A DNA stretch of 64,000 bases. It comes from Amorphophallus konjac. Taxonomy: Eukaryota; Streptophyta; Magnoliopsida; Alismatales; Araceae. The translations under genes were made by a program, and so were the position numbers. Shown piece by piece: positions 12,500 through 23,893 of the stretch. The stretch lies in the NCBI GenBank assembly GCA_022559845.1, contig CM040123.1, forward strand, positions 298,518,642 through 298,582,641, given 5' to 3'. The notes below the pieces were generated by a model. That model saw only the letters and a list, made by a program, of their open reading frames with translations. It was not told where the DNA came from and ran no database searches. Position 1 is the stretch's first letter. Each line of letters opens with the position of its first letter.

Positions 12500-14555
12500 T
12501 GTTGTGCCCCTGACTGTTTTGACGGAGATCATGTATGAAATGTCATCAGTTCTCATTGTGGTTGATTCACATTGAAATACATATTTGATGAATGATGAGG
12601 TTATGAATTTCAATCTGTGTTTGATTGATTTGGCTATACCAAGCAAAATGCTCATAACGCTAAAGTCTGACTTGGACTAATTTGTTTGAATGAGTTGCTT
12701 TAGGTAAAGATTGAATGAATGGAGTGTTTATTCTTCTTGGTAAGGAGTGAGTTGAGAAGTTTACTGCCTTGAGTGAAATGGAAATCCATATTGTAGAGGT
12801 ACAATGTGGGTTTGAGGCTCAGAACATGGAAATGATAAAAAGACCATAATTGAAGGTTGCTCAAAAGGCAAATGACAGGGAAATGATTCAAATATAGAAA
12901 ACACAGGTTCATTGTGAGACCTCACTCACAATTTGAAGGCCAATGGTGAGAATGTTTGTACTATTTGGATATGAGTTTGAATGGAATGATCAGGGTAAAA
13001 ATTCATGCTTAACCATGTTTATCTGAGTTGTATGAACTCCCTTGATCAACATTGATATATGTATTTGATTTGTGGAGGTTTCATTTGAAGTTATTCAAGT
13101 TTTTCAACTGTCAGTAAAAGTGTCGACCTCAGGGGTCGACACTTATTTGTGCAGTCTCTGCCTTGCGTTGAAATATAGGACGCTGGAAGAAAGTGTCGAC
13201 CCTAGAGGTCGACACTTTAACCAGGTGTCTGCTGTTTAGCTAAGGCAGGACTCTCGTGAAAAAGTGTCAACCCTGAAGGTTGACACTTTCAGGTAAGTAT
13301 GCTCAATTCTGTGAAAATAGAATGACCGTGAAAAAGTGTCGACCTCGTGTGTCGACACTTTTCATCACGAATGTTTTGTTCTCTTAACATGCCAGAACAC
13401 TTCGTAAGAAGTGTCGACCCCATGGGTCGACACTCGTGTTGTTGTTTTGCTTTAACATATGTTCTGGCAGAAACTTCAGGAAAAAGAGTCGACCCCATGG
13501 GTCGACACTTTTTCTGAACGTTCGATCGGGTTTTTCGGATCTGTTTCGAAACCTTTAAGGGAGGATCCATTTGGTATGGCTTTTGACCCTAATAGCGTTA
13601 GGGCAACCCTTGCACTTTGTATGTGTTATGAAGGGGGTTTAGAGTGGGCTTTTATGTCTTTTAGGGGATCAAATCCCCTTGTATATAGCCGCCCCCTTCC
13701 TTCCGATTGAACAATCCCCAAGAGCTTCTAACATGGGTTTTTCTTGTCTTGCAGGAGGAGGAGGGTTTCCCATCGGCTAGAGGTGAAGGAGAGTTGCGCT
13801 AGGTCATCTTCCATCGAGCCCAAGCCTAGAGTTGGAGGTCACAATCTGCATCCTCTACATCCGGAGCTTCGGGCGAACATCTTCTGCACCGGCTTCATCC
13901 AACCTCGGTTCTTTTGTTCTGAGTGCTACCCTCTTTATATTCTTAGCATATTTAAGGTTTTGTGGGGAAGATCCATATTGTTCATCATCTTCTTAGTCAT
14001 CTTGTGCTTAGAACGTTCATCTCATATTTTGGCATGTATTTCCTTTCATACTATTTCTCTATTTAGACATTTTCGGAGCTTGCTTCGAGTGTGTGTGGGT
14101 TGTCTCGTCGTCGTATGAGAACCCACATGTGTGGGCCGTCGAGCCCGTGTGTGTGTGGTTGCTTCCGTCGAGCAGCGTTTATAGTGAAATCCTCTTGATG
14201 TGAGAGGGGTGGACGTAGGACGGCACTTGGTGCGTTCGAACCACCTAAAAATATTGTGCCGTGGTTTGCTTGTCTGGTGGTTGTTGTTATCTATTTTTCC
14301 GTTCGCTATACGAGTGTGTGTCGGCGAGGCGTGAGTGTTCTCAACTGTCTGTCCAAATATTATTGTCCGAGTGAGTATATCTGTGCGCTGGGGAGTTGTG
14401 AGAGCTTGCTTGATTTAATTTCAGTTGTTTTAATCAAGCCTCTATCTTAGATTTTCTCCTCATATCTGTGGCTTGTGTGGGTTGTTTTTATATTTGCAAA
14501 GAAGGGTGGGCAATCAATTCACCCCCCTCTCAATTGCCTCCTAACCGGGCCAACA
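12500..14555 (+). repeat. Right LTR of element E
   Basis: It runs from TGTTGTGCCCC to GGGCCAACA (2056 bp) and is followed by the CATAT duplication. It has six GTGTCGAC palindromes (13116-13512) against five on the left; the additional one is at about 13189-13218. One palindrome has changed in both arms relative to the left LTR (GTGTCAACC paired with GGTTGACAC, near 13262-13290). Open frames at 13459-13710 and 13744-14118 are LTR by-products shared with the left LTR. Confidence 0.92.
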
Positions 14556-14560
14556 CATAT
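14556..14560. other. Target-site duplication of element E, right copy
   Basis: CATAT, identical to 3873-3877. Confidence 0.9.
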
Positions 14561-15169
14561 CTATGAAATTAAATCTTACAAATATTATATGAGCTTGATC
14601 TTGCAATCCTGCTATCTGTCCATGTCTAGCCATATCTTTACTTCATGATTCTCAGAACATTTTTAAATCATGAACAGTAAGTTAAGTAATTAGTGATCAC
14701 CATGCTCAGAAATTCATATTTATTTAACCAAATTATGAAATTCCAGCATAAGCATGATTTTAGAATCCTCAGATTTTTCTCTATCTAATCATGTCCTTAA
14801 AACTTAATTTACCAAACCTTAAATTTTATGAACAGTAACTTGTGTCTAAAACGTACGGATTCTGGTGCGTATAGTGTCCTGAGAGAAGGGCGCCCACGGC
14901 CTCCACAGGCCCTTGTTGGCCATTCAAATGTCAATCACGTGAAGGGTATACGGAGGACACCATTCATGGCTCACTTTAAAAATCAATATCTCACAAGATA
15001 AAAAATGATTAGGAAGATCTAATCGTTACCCATTAACCACCTCGATTTACTCTACCATGGAAAATTATCAAATAAATAGTTGGCCTTAAAAATAAAGTTG
15101 AGTGAATAGTAAAAAGTGTGAAAATGAATAGTAAATACGTCGGGTCAAAGGTTGACCGCTTACTGCCAT

Positions 15170-15470
15170 GTGCATTATCCTTGTAGCGTGCCAGTCTTGG
15201 ATATGTACCGACCTTGGTCTGGTGCTACAGTGATGTGCACCGACCTTGGCTTGCTTGTGCACCGACCTTGACCCTTTGCCAACTAAGCCTGCACTGACCT
15301 TGTAGCATGTTAGTCTTGAATGTGCACAGACTTGTATAGTAACCTGCACCGACCTTGACCCTTTGCCAACTAAACCTGCACTTGACTTTGACCAATAGCA
15401 TTGACTTTGACCGATTGTCACTTATCTTCACATCAACAGTAGCGTTGACTTTGACTAATAGTTGTGTTGA
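15170..15470. repeat. Degenerate tandem array of ACCGACCTTG units in U3
   Basis: Units such as GTGCACCGACCTTG and GACCCTTTGCCAACTAA recur, the longer unit about 110 bp apart (15274-15289 and 15355-15370). The array lies about 200 bp upstream of the TATA box of the same LTR. Confidence 0.7.
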
Positions 15471-15644
15471 CCTTCTTTACATGACTTTTTGGCCATCTCC
15501 TTAACCTCGATTTACCTATGTGTCATACATTTTTAGTAGATGGTCATAATTTATCATTTACATTCGAGATGTCCTTGAATTCTATTCCTAAAAATCTACC
15601 TTATATTCCTACAATGGGTAAACTCCTTGAAATTCTATATTGGC

Positions 15645-15650
15645 TATAAA
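15645..15650 (+). promoter_or_regulatory. TATA box of the element 1 LTR
   Basis: GGCTATAAAAAATGAGAG is also found, inverted, at the TATA position of the reverse LTR (17130-17135). Confidence 0.6.
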
Positions 15651-16639
15651 AAATGAGAGTGGATGTCTAAAAATATACATGAAATGTTATGCATATAGGG
15701 CCCGGTCTGGTCCTGGGAGGAGCACCCGAAGGTACTTGTGCCTATGGGAGTTTATTAACCACGGTGTCTGGTATTGCACCGAAGTACTTGTTTGACTTGA
15801 GACATTCCCACTCACTCTCTTGTGACATGCTTGACTTGCTTGACATGAATTGTTTAGCCCGAAAAAGGGCAATTACTTGCTTGAATGTATTGAATGAAAT
15901 AGTCAATTCCATTGTACTACTTGATATTACATGAGCTTGAAATACTTGCTTGAATAGTCAAATGTTAAATTCTAAAATACTTGCTTGAATACTCCAATGT
16001 TAAATTCTTGAAATACTTGCTTGAATACGGTATCCTTGGAAAGTACTTTTCCAATTACTTGCAAATCACTAGCAAATTCTTTATTGATACATCTTATTGA
16101 AATTCTTGCGATACACTTTTTATACAATTCTTGATATTCTTGCTCGATTCTACATGCATCATTATACCGCATTAACTTGTAATTAACTTAAAGATGGTTA
16201 GAACTTGAGATATAATTCTTACTGAGTGATTCGCTCATAAAGTTACAAATTCTAACATTTTTAGGGAACTTGGATAGCGACCCCCTCCCGGACGGGACTG
16301 ATACCGAGTGATGAGTGTTAGTCTTGATGTACCGTCGGTAGTCTTGTATTTCGTATTCATAGGACCCACTACCTTGTATTTTCATTTATTATCAAGGCTT
16401 GTAATCGTATGGCACATTTTGGTCAATTTGGTTTGGATTATGTCAAAATTTGTAACTTTATGAAATTAGTTTGGGATCTTACTCAATTGTCCTCTTGGAC
16501 TATGGTTTAATATGTCAAATTCTAAGTTAGTGATAATTTACCAAGTAATATGCACACTCTGATTTTACGTGAATGACACGATCGATATAGATGCGTCACG
16601 GATCTGAGTATCTTCCGCGCTCGTGACGTGACAACAGGT

Positions 16640-19505
16640 ATATCTATGCATGATGAACAAGTAAGAGATCAAGAATTGTATAGAGGGAGTATCGCATGAT
16701 TTCAAGTATTTGACAAACATGATATCAAGTACTTTCTAGATGTTGATGCCACTTTTCAGGCAAGCAAGAACTCCTATACAAGCAAGTAAGAATCATGTTC
16801 AAGCAAGTAAAATTCGTGTTCTAGCAAGTAGTATCAAGTACGTGTCAATAGAATTGGCTATTACAATCAAGCAAGTATCTTCCCCTTTTTCGGGCCACGC
16901 AAGTCAGGTATTGCCCATTCTGGGCCACGCAAGTAAGCCAAGCAAGTAGAGAGAGTAAGTGTGGAATGTCTCTAGTCAAGCAAGTCAAGCAAGTACTTCG
17001 GTGCAATGCTTAAACACCGTGATTATTCAACTCCCATGGGCACAAGTACTTTCGGGCACTCCTCCCAAGACCAGATCGGGCCCTATATGCACAACATTTC
17101 ATGTATTTTTTTTGACATCCACTCTCATTTTTATAGCCAATATAGAATTTCAAGGGTTGACCATTGTAGGATATACATAAGGTAGACTGTCATGGGATGG
17201 AGTTCAAAGGCATATATCATGCAGGAGATGAACTAGGGTTATGTCGGTATAAACTACGAGACAAATCATGAATCAGAACGGAATCTGTTGCTCACTGAAT
17301 CATCCAGATGAAATTGGTAGCTAGTAGGCTGCCTCACTGAATTGGCACCCATGGGTTAGCCCTACTTTCAGGCTTTCAGGAAATGGCGCCTGGGGGTTAC
17401 CCAGTCTTTCAAGAAATGGCGCCTGGGGGTCAGGTAGTCTTTCATGCAATTGGCGCCTGGGGGTTAGGCACTCTTTCAGTCAATTGGTGCCTGGGGGTTA
17501 GGGCTTCTTTCAAGATTCTATATATATACATATAAGGAAAATGGCGCCCCTGCAGAGGTCTTCATTTAAATGAAGACCCTCTGGAGGGTCACTATTCAAT
17601 CAATTAGCTGTATTTGTGCCGGGCATGTGCATTTCTAGACTCATAACACTATTCATAATGTCGTAGGTTCATGAAATCAGGAAGCAAGGTCATGGGTAGA
17701 CAGAGAAAATTATCGGGAGTTCAGAACCATGCTCATACAAAATTATTGGGTTTTAGTTTCATAGATATGAATTTTTGAACATGGATCAATTTACTGGCCC
17801 TTCAAGAAATGGCGCCCCTACAGAGAGTCTTCATTTAATTGAAGACCCTCTAGAGGGTCGCTATTCACATCAATTGGTGCCCCATGGGCTGCCTTCTTTT
17901 CAGTATATGGCACCCTAAGGGCTGCCATTATTCAAGTATATATATATATATATTCATTTTTGTTAACCATATGAAAATGGCGCCCCCTTGCAGTGTCACC
18001 ATTTAAATGGCGACTCTGTAGAGGATCTTTAATTTTTTAAATGGCGCCCTGGATAGGGGCGCCCTTTCTTCAGGCTCACATACGCATCGGGCAGGTACGT
18101 TCTGAGACACAAGTCACTATTCATGAATTCTAAAGTTCTCGAAATCAAGAAATAAGAATATGGACAGATAGAGGAAACTATCTAGATCACATAAACATAT
18201 TCATGCAAGAATTTTATGGTTTAGTTCAATAGATATAGATTTTTGAATGTTGTGATCATTAATTACTAGAAAATGAATTGACGACACTGTGAAGTGTCTT
18301 CAATTAAATGGCACCCTGGCTTGGGGTGCCCCTTCAGGAAATGGCGCCCTAGTGAGGGGTGCCCTTTACCTGAGGGCTGGACATTATGGGTTTTTAAAAC
18401 ATATATGTATATCTTGTAAAATAGGTTATATTCTAGGGCTAAACATGATATTTTATGGCTGTAAAAACTGGTGTAATGAGATATGTTCAAATCCCGTGAA
18501 ATCAGTATAACAGACTATGTAGAAAACTGGTGTAACAGGCTATAGTTGTTCTACTTAAAACTCGTGTAACATGCTATAAAGTATAGAAACATGCTGCATG
18601 GCATTCCAGATGGATTATACTAGCATGTTATGTTACCTTATTTTTGCTACGGGTTGGGCTAGATCTTGAGAACACCTACCTTTTTGGAGTGATACACGTG
18701 GTACAAGAAGTAGAAGGAAGAAGAAATCCAAGCCAAGCCCCTTCTCAGCAGAGCTTTAGAGAATAAAGTAAGGCATGCTCTCTATCGTAAAACTCCTGCA
18801 GCAGGACGTAGAATGTAAGAAGAAGACGTCCCTTCACGTCTTCCAAAGGAAAGAAGGGAAATATTCCCTTCTACAAGCAGCACTGATAATGGCAGTAGCC
18901 TCTGCCTGTGCTACGGGGGTAAATAGTTATAGGAAATCTAGTTGCCAATGCAAAACATTGGTTTATTGCCTTGCGGGTCTGGTTGGGGAACAAGATCCTA
19001 GATCATTGCTGTCCATGGTCAGAGGATGGTGCTTTGCCAGCTAAATGAGGTTGTTCGTGGCTCAAGTCTTCTGGAAGCACTTTGGAAATGGCACCCTGGT
19101 ATAGGGGCGCCCTTTAAATGGGAGACCATGTTCATGTAAATGATGCTTCTGCATGAGGGCGTCCATTCTTCATGGCTTTAACGCTACTGCAACCTTCACG
19201 TGTTGGTCTTTAAGATGTATGCATATATTAATATATAATTGGTTGGTGGCCCCTGAAGGAATTGGCGCCCTTGCATGGGGGCTCCATTTGGTGAATGGCC
19301 CCCTGGTAAGGGGCGCCCATTCCTTTTGGGTTGGAAAAAGAGAAACCCCACTACGTATTATCCATGTGTTGGCATTTAAGTGATGTTGGGCTTTGTATAT
19401 TTATATAGAAGCCCTCATAAGGTATAGTTCTTTTTATAAGGCCTTCATGTAGGATTGTTTATTTAAGAAGTTCAACTTCTCTATTGTTTTATCGGGGGTG
19501 CTACA
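16640..19505 (-). repeat. Inverted, 3'-truncated Tekay-type LTR
   Basis: Read on the minus strand it starts at 19505 with TGTAGCACCCCCG, close to the TGTAGTACCCCG of element 1. It follows the same order: a KKTSLHVF-coding segment (18690-19045), TTTCATAGATATGAATTTTT (about 17760-17780), a TATA box (17130-17135) and the TACTTGCTTGAA-rich R region. Similarity to 15540-16170 runs in inverse orientation over 16660-17200. The U5 end (about 470 bp) is missing. There is no gag or pol, so it is a truncated solo LTR or a rearrangement product. Short open frames are not genes. Confidence 0.7.
17340..19330. repeat. Dispersed GGCGCC motif array in U3 of the inverted LTR
   Basis: AAATGGCGCC followed by a C/G-rich tail recurs near 17386, 17414, 17452, 17543, 17808, 17986, 18042, 18340 and 19290, with degenerate copies between. 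Perfect palindromes are interspersed, for example the 20-bp GTCTTCATTTAAATGAAGAC at 17558-17577. The array lies between the LTR start (19505) and its TATA box (17130). Confidence 0.75.
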
Positions 19506-20917
19506 TGTAGATTGCTGGAAGCAATCGACCACCTAAAAAATCTCAGTGTCTTGTGATTGACTTCCATATCTTCTATCCCCGTTCTCTAGCAGACTTGGTA
19601 TATCAAACGGTGTTGCTAGAACGATAGGTCAAGCCTATCTGATAGCTTCACTTTGCGTGAGGAAGTCTTTGGATCGGTTCTCTGCCTAGTACCAATCTCG
19701 TGTGCACTTTTGAATTTCTTCCTTAGGGCCGTTGCGCTTAAAGTGTTTGAGAATACATCCTTATGATGGCGTGAATAAAAATTATCTTTCATTCATCTAG
19801 TTCGTCTCTATCAAATCTGAATGTTAGTTTAAATTCCTTAAATCGATTTATTAAAGGGGTTGATCTATTCACCCTCCCTCTAGATCCGCATTGCCATTCT
19901 CATCATTTGGTATCAGGGCAAGGTTTCCTACAATGTGGTCCAACGACCCGGGAAGACCTGGAAACGGCAATGCTCGCAACTTCTTAGCTGAGGGGCATTT
20001 AATTAATAGACCACCATTTTTTGATGGTAATAACTATTTGTATTGGAAGAACAGGATGGAAGTATTCCTATGAGCTCAGAGTCATGAATTGTGGAGAGTT
20101 GTTACCCACTGTCCATTCCAACTTTCAGAATATGAAGATGCATGGACCAGAGAACAAATTCGATTATCAACTGTCAACTGGACTGCTATAAATATCATGT
20201 AGTGCGCGGTTCATCCAGATGAGTACTCAAGGATCTCTGCCTTTAAATCCGCCAAGCAGATGTGGGATGAGCTGGAACTGATCTATGAGGGAATGTCCCA
20301 TGTGAGAGCTACTAAGGTAAGCATGCTCACCATAGACTACGAGTTATTCAAAATGAAGCATGATGAAATTGTGTCTGAAATCTATGCGAGGCTTTCACAG
20401 CTTACTAATAGTCTTAAAGCTCTAGGAATGATATTTCCTGACGGTGAGCTGGTTAGAAAAATTCTTAGGTCGCTAACCTCTACGTGGCACACTAAAGCCA
20501 CTGTGATAAAAGAATCCAGGGATCTGTCCACCATGACAGAGAGTGAGCTAATGGGTTCATTGATGGCGTACGAGATCAATCTCAAGAAGAGTGTGGAAGA
20601 GAATAAGAAAAACAAGACAATAGCCCTCAAGGTGTTTCGAAGTAGTGAAGACTCTGAAAATCTTTCAGATCTAGACGACTCCCAACTGGCACTTTTGACC
20701 AGAAAATTCTAAAAATTCTTGAAAACCAGAGGTAAGACCTTCAGAAAAAGAAGGCCGTAGCAGACAAGTAAGAGGTCAAACTTTAAGCGAAAAAAAATTC
20801 TAATAAAATAATTTGTTATCATTGTAAAAAAGCAGGTCATATAAAAGGAGAGTGTTTCGAACTGCTGAACAAGGCTGCTAAAACCATAGGCAAGAAATCA
20901 CGAGTCATACTGTGCAC
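19506..20917 (+). mobile_element. Copia fragment G (LTR end, PBS and gag only)
   Basis: A copia LTR end (19506-19905) with the conserved CCACCTAAAA box (about 19528-19537) is followed by a primer-binding site (TGGTATCAGGGC, 19908-19919) and a decayed gag. The inverted Tekay LTR cuts off its left part and LTR F its right part. SIRE-type by gag similarity to E and C. Confidence 0.8.
19933..20917 (+). pseudogene. Copia gag fragment of G
   Basis: The ATG at 19933 starts MWSNDPGRPGNGNARNF, very like the gag start of element [21 protein letters not shown] follows near 20010-20070, then WDELELIYEGM (about 20260-20300) and a region matching the capsid of E and C. A CCHC knuckle CYHCKKAGHIKGEC lies at about 20810-20860 in another frame. 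Stops near 20070 and 20200 and at 20710-20712, plus a frameshift, break it. Two of the stops fit C-to-T changes. It ends where LTR F begins, just after the knuckle; the coiled coil and pol are absent. Confidence 0.85.
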
Positions 20918-21498
20918 TGATGAGTGTGCATTTTTACATGTTAATTTATGATACAAGCACTTTTGAAGAGCTTTAATGTTAGTAAATATGCACTTATCAC
21001 AATTAACTTCAATTTCATAGTAAAATGTCAAGTTTGACAGAATTAATTAAATTTTGAGCAATAAACTATGCTTTTGGTAGGTACGCGATCGAAGAGGAAG
21101 ACGGCCAGTGATTTACACAAGTTTACACCACAATGGGCCAATTAAAAGAAAATAAGAAGAATGAAAAACTAATACAAATGATCCAAAGGCCCATAACCAA
21201 AGCACCCTTCGTAAATGAGCTAAAGGCCCATGATCAATTGTGTTAGTTCAAAGAGAACAAAGAAAAAAAATATAACATAAATGGGCTAAATGCACGAATG
21301 GGCCAAAGCCCATTCGCACGGGCACGAATGCGGCCAGCAGGCGAAGGCGGTACGTCGCACGCGGCTGTCGTCAAAGGCAAAGGCGGCACACTGGTGGATG
21401 CGGCAAGGTCACGCGGGCGAACCACGCGGGCATAGTCGACAATGTCGGCTCACGCGGATGGCGAGTGCGGTCAACGCGCCAGTAGAAGCGGCGTCTAT
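20918..21498 (+). repeat. 5' part of an unassigned LTR (F)
   Basis: The copia gag stops abruptly at TGATGAGTGTGCATTTTTAC, a TG-starting sequence unlike its neighbours that looks like an LTR start; TGCAC (20913-20917) would be its target duplication. It runs to 21498, where D is inserted. The last 250 bp are GC-rich with CACGCGG and GGCGAAGGCGG-like motifs. No gene. The family is unknown, and the rest would lie past the right end of D, outside the window. Confidence 0.45.
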
Positions 21499-23893
21499 TG
21501 GGTTCGGTGCTATGGATTCAGAGGGGGGGTGAATGAATCTCCCCTTTAAAAACTTTGCTCAAATTAAATCTAATGCAATCAGAGATGCAGAATTAAAAAC
21601 TATTGCAGATATGTAAAGCGATCCTAAGCAAACATCTAATGTGCACAGCAATGACATGAATACAATCCTCGTGCCTATGCATGCATCTAGCGCCAGTCAG
21701 ATATGAAATTCAAACCACAGTGGACAAGAGGTTTTTTTAGGTGGTTCGGTCCTGTAGAACTACATCCACCCCACACTTAAACCAGAGTGTGGATTCTGCT
21801 GACTCACAGCTTGAACCGCTGGGCATCACAACTTGCCTACAACCCGCTGAGCCTCACAGCTTACTATCCGAGGTATCCACCTCGCCTACTAAGCCTCACA
21901 GCTTGCTGTCCAGAGGAATCCTCCTCTGCAAGCCGCTGGGCAATACATCTTAGCCGTCCAGTGGAATCCTCCACTGCAAATGCTGAGCAACACAGCTTGC
22001 TCCGCTGACAAATAGCTTGAAGAAAGGGTATAAAAGAAAACAAAAGCAAGAACAACAGCGACTGAAAGTTGGAAAAGATAAAGCACAATGTGGCTCTCAA
22101 AAGAGCTGACTGGAGTGGATCTGATCCAACTTCCAGTAGGAACGATCTTCAGGTAAGCTCCTCTTCCTCTCTATATCTGACTTTCTCTTTCTTCTTCTCA
22201 ACTCACGCTCTCTTCCTATTCCTTTTTCTTCTTCTTCTTCTTCTTCTTCTTCTTCTCTACTCTCTGGATCGTTCAAGCTATCTTCTCTCTGTTTCTGTCT
22301 CTTCTATTTCGATCAGTCTTCTTCTAAGGAAGAAGGCTTCCTTTTATAGCAGCAGCAGACAGATAGGGCGTGTGTTCTCCTCGATTCCCGCCCAAATGTT
22401 TTGGCCACGTGTCATCATCCTGTCAGCCCTTCCAGCCTCGGATCACGTGCCCAACCATTAAGCTCCTCGAGCAGCAGCTCTGTCAGTCAATCAAAGGAGT
22501 ATCAGCTTAAGACAGTAAAACCCTGTACATACTTAATTCATGCAAGCAACGCTGAAGCATGTACAGACTTCATGTATGCAAGACTAAGGCATTGTACAGA
22601 CTTTGTGAATGCAAAGCTAAGGTTATGCGTGTATAGACTTTGCATGCGTGCTACAATAATGCGTAGACTTAGAATGCAGCAATGTGCAGACTCTGCTTTG
22701 AACGATGCACAATGTATAGACTTGCTAAGGCACTATGTGCAGACGCTGCGTGCGATGTGCAAACAATGTTCAGACTTGCTAAAATGATGTATGAGCATAG
22801 CAGCACACAATGTGCAGACTACATGCAATGCATAGACTTGTTAAACGATGCACACACATAGCTGCAATGTATAGACTTGGAATGCAGTAAAGTATAGACT
22901 TGGAGTGCAGGCAGACAAAGTACAGAGATGCTAAGTGAGACGCTGTACAGACATTCAGCAACACACGATGTACAGACTTTCTAGGCATGAAGGCAACCGC
23001 TGTACAAACTTGCTAGGCATGAAGGCAACCGCTGTACAGACTTCGTGTGCAGTGGCCAAACAATGTGCAGACTTGATTTCGTGCATCAGTGTATAGACTT
23101 GCTCAGCCTGAAGCATGGCAATGTACAGACTTTGGACATAACAGAAGAATGTGCATACTTGAAGTGAATGCATGGACTATGCACAACGAATGTATAGACT
23201 TAGCATGAGACGCTAAGTGAGACGATGCAATGTATAGACTTGAGCGCTTTGTGAGACACACCGTGAGACGCTTCATGAGACGGAAGGCTTTATAGACTTT
23301 GAGTGAATGCAAGCTACAGTGCAATGTATAGACTTTGACGATGTAGTATGCACAGTATAGACTTTAAATGAGACTGTACAGACTTGGTCCGATGTACAGT
23401 GCAATGTGTAGACTTTGACGATGTACAGACTTTGCAAGAGACGCTAAGTGAGACGGTGCACAATGTATAGACTTAGCATGATGCATAGGCTATACTGACT
23501 TCTATGAATGTAAAGACTTGCTGAGACGCACCATGAGACGATGCACACTAGCAGACTGCAATGTGTAGACTTGTGACAATGTGCAGACTTGCTAGTGCAT
23601 GATGTGCAAACGTTGCAGTGTATAGACTATATGGCGTGCATGCTACAATGTGTGGACTTTGTGCACGGACAATGTATGGACTTTGAATGAACGAGCATGC
23701 ATTGTATAGACTTATGCATTGAGTATAGAACATTGCATGACCTAGCACACTCATGCATTCTCCACAGAACAGATTAGACATATGCATTCATGTGATGACT
23801 CAATGTGTTGTTCTTAGCAAAATAATATGGTGACTCATTCATGTTGCTATCATTAAAATATAACATAATCATCAAAGCACAAGAGGCACAACA
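21499..23893 (-). repeat. 3' LTR of element D
   Basis: On the minus strand it runs from TGTTGTGCCTC (23893) to GAACCCA (21499), about 2.4 kb. U3 holds the GTATAGACTT array, a TATA box lies at 22341-22348 (minus), a (TTC)n microsatellite at about 22226-22256, and the conserved CCACCTAAAA box near 21736-21746. It resembles the C LTR only in the U5 part. Open frames here, including two of about 130 codons, are by-products of repeats. Confidence 0.8.
22520..23760. repeat. GTATAGACTT short-motif array in U3 of D
   Basis: Dozens of copies of TGTATAGACTT or TGTACAGACTT (plus-strand reading) recur with irregular spacers of about 10-50 bp, many preceded by CAATG; GAGACGCTAAGTGAGACG is a secondary motif. 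The spacers are not unique tags and the motif is degenerate, so this is a repeat array and not CRISPR. Confidence 0.85.

Larger units (their letters stand above)
3878..14555 (+). mobile_element. Full-length decayed SIRE-type Ty1/copia element (E)
   Basis: Both LTRs (3878-5861 and 12500-14555), the primer-binding site, gag, pol, polypurine tract and a perfect 5-bp target duplication (CATAT) are present, so both ends are exact. Long LTRs, a long coiled-coil gag, the order integrase-RT-RNase H and a long spacer after pol fit the SIRE/Maximus lineage. Frameshifts and stops in gag and pol show it is no longer autonomous. It sits inside the 3' LTR of element 1: the equivalent uninterrupted sequence, with TTTCATAGATATG continuing into AATTTTT, is readable in the related LTR at about 17760-17780. 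Confidence 0.95.
14561..16633 (+). repeat. 3' LTR of element 1, second segment (U3-R-U5)
   Basis: The LTR interrupted at 3877 continues here. It contains the GACCTTGACC array (15170-15470), a TATA box (TATAAA, 15645-15650) and an R/U5 region, and ends near GACGTGACA at 16633, a plausible chromovirus LTR end (16636 is an alternative). Together the two segments make an LTR of about 3.0 kb, within the size known for Tekay elements. There is no gene here. Confidence 0.7.

Noticed and set aside
22520..23760. CRISPR-like look of a short repeat with variable spacers
   Set aside because: The motif is only about 10 bp and degenerate, spacers vary widely in length and share secondary motifs, and it is inside a plant LTR with no cas genes.
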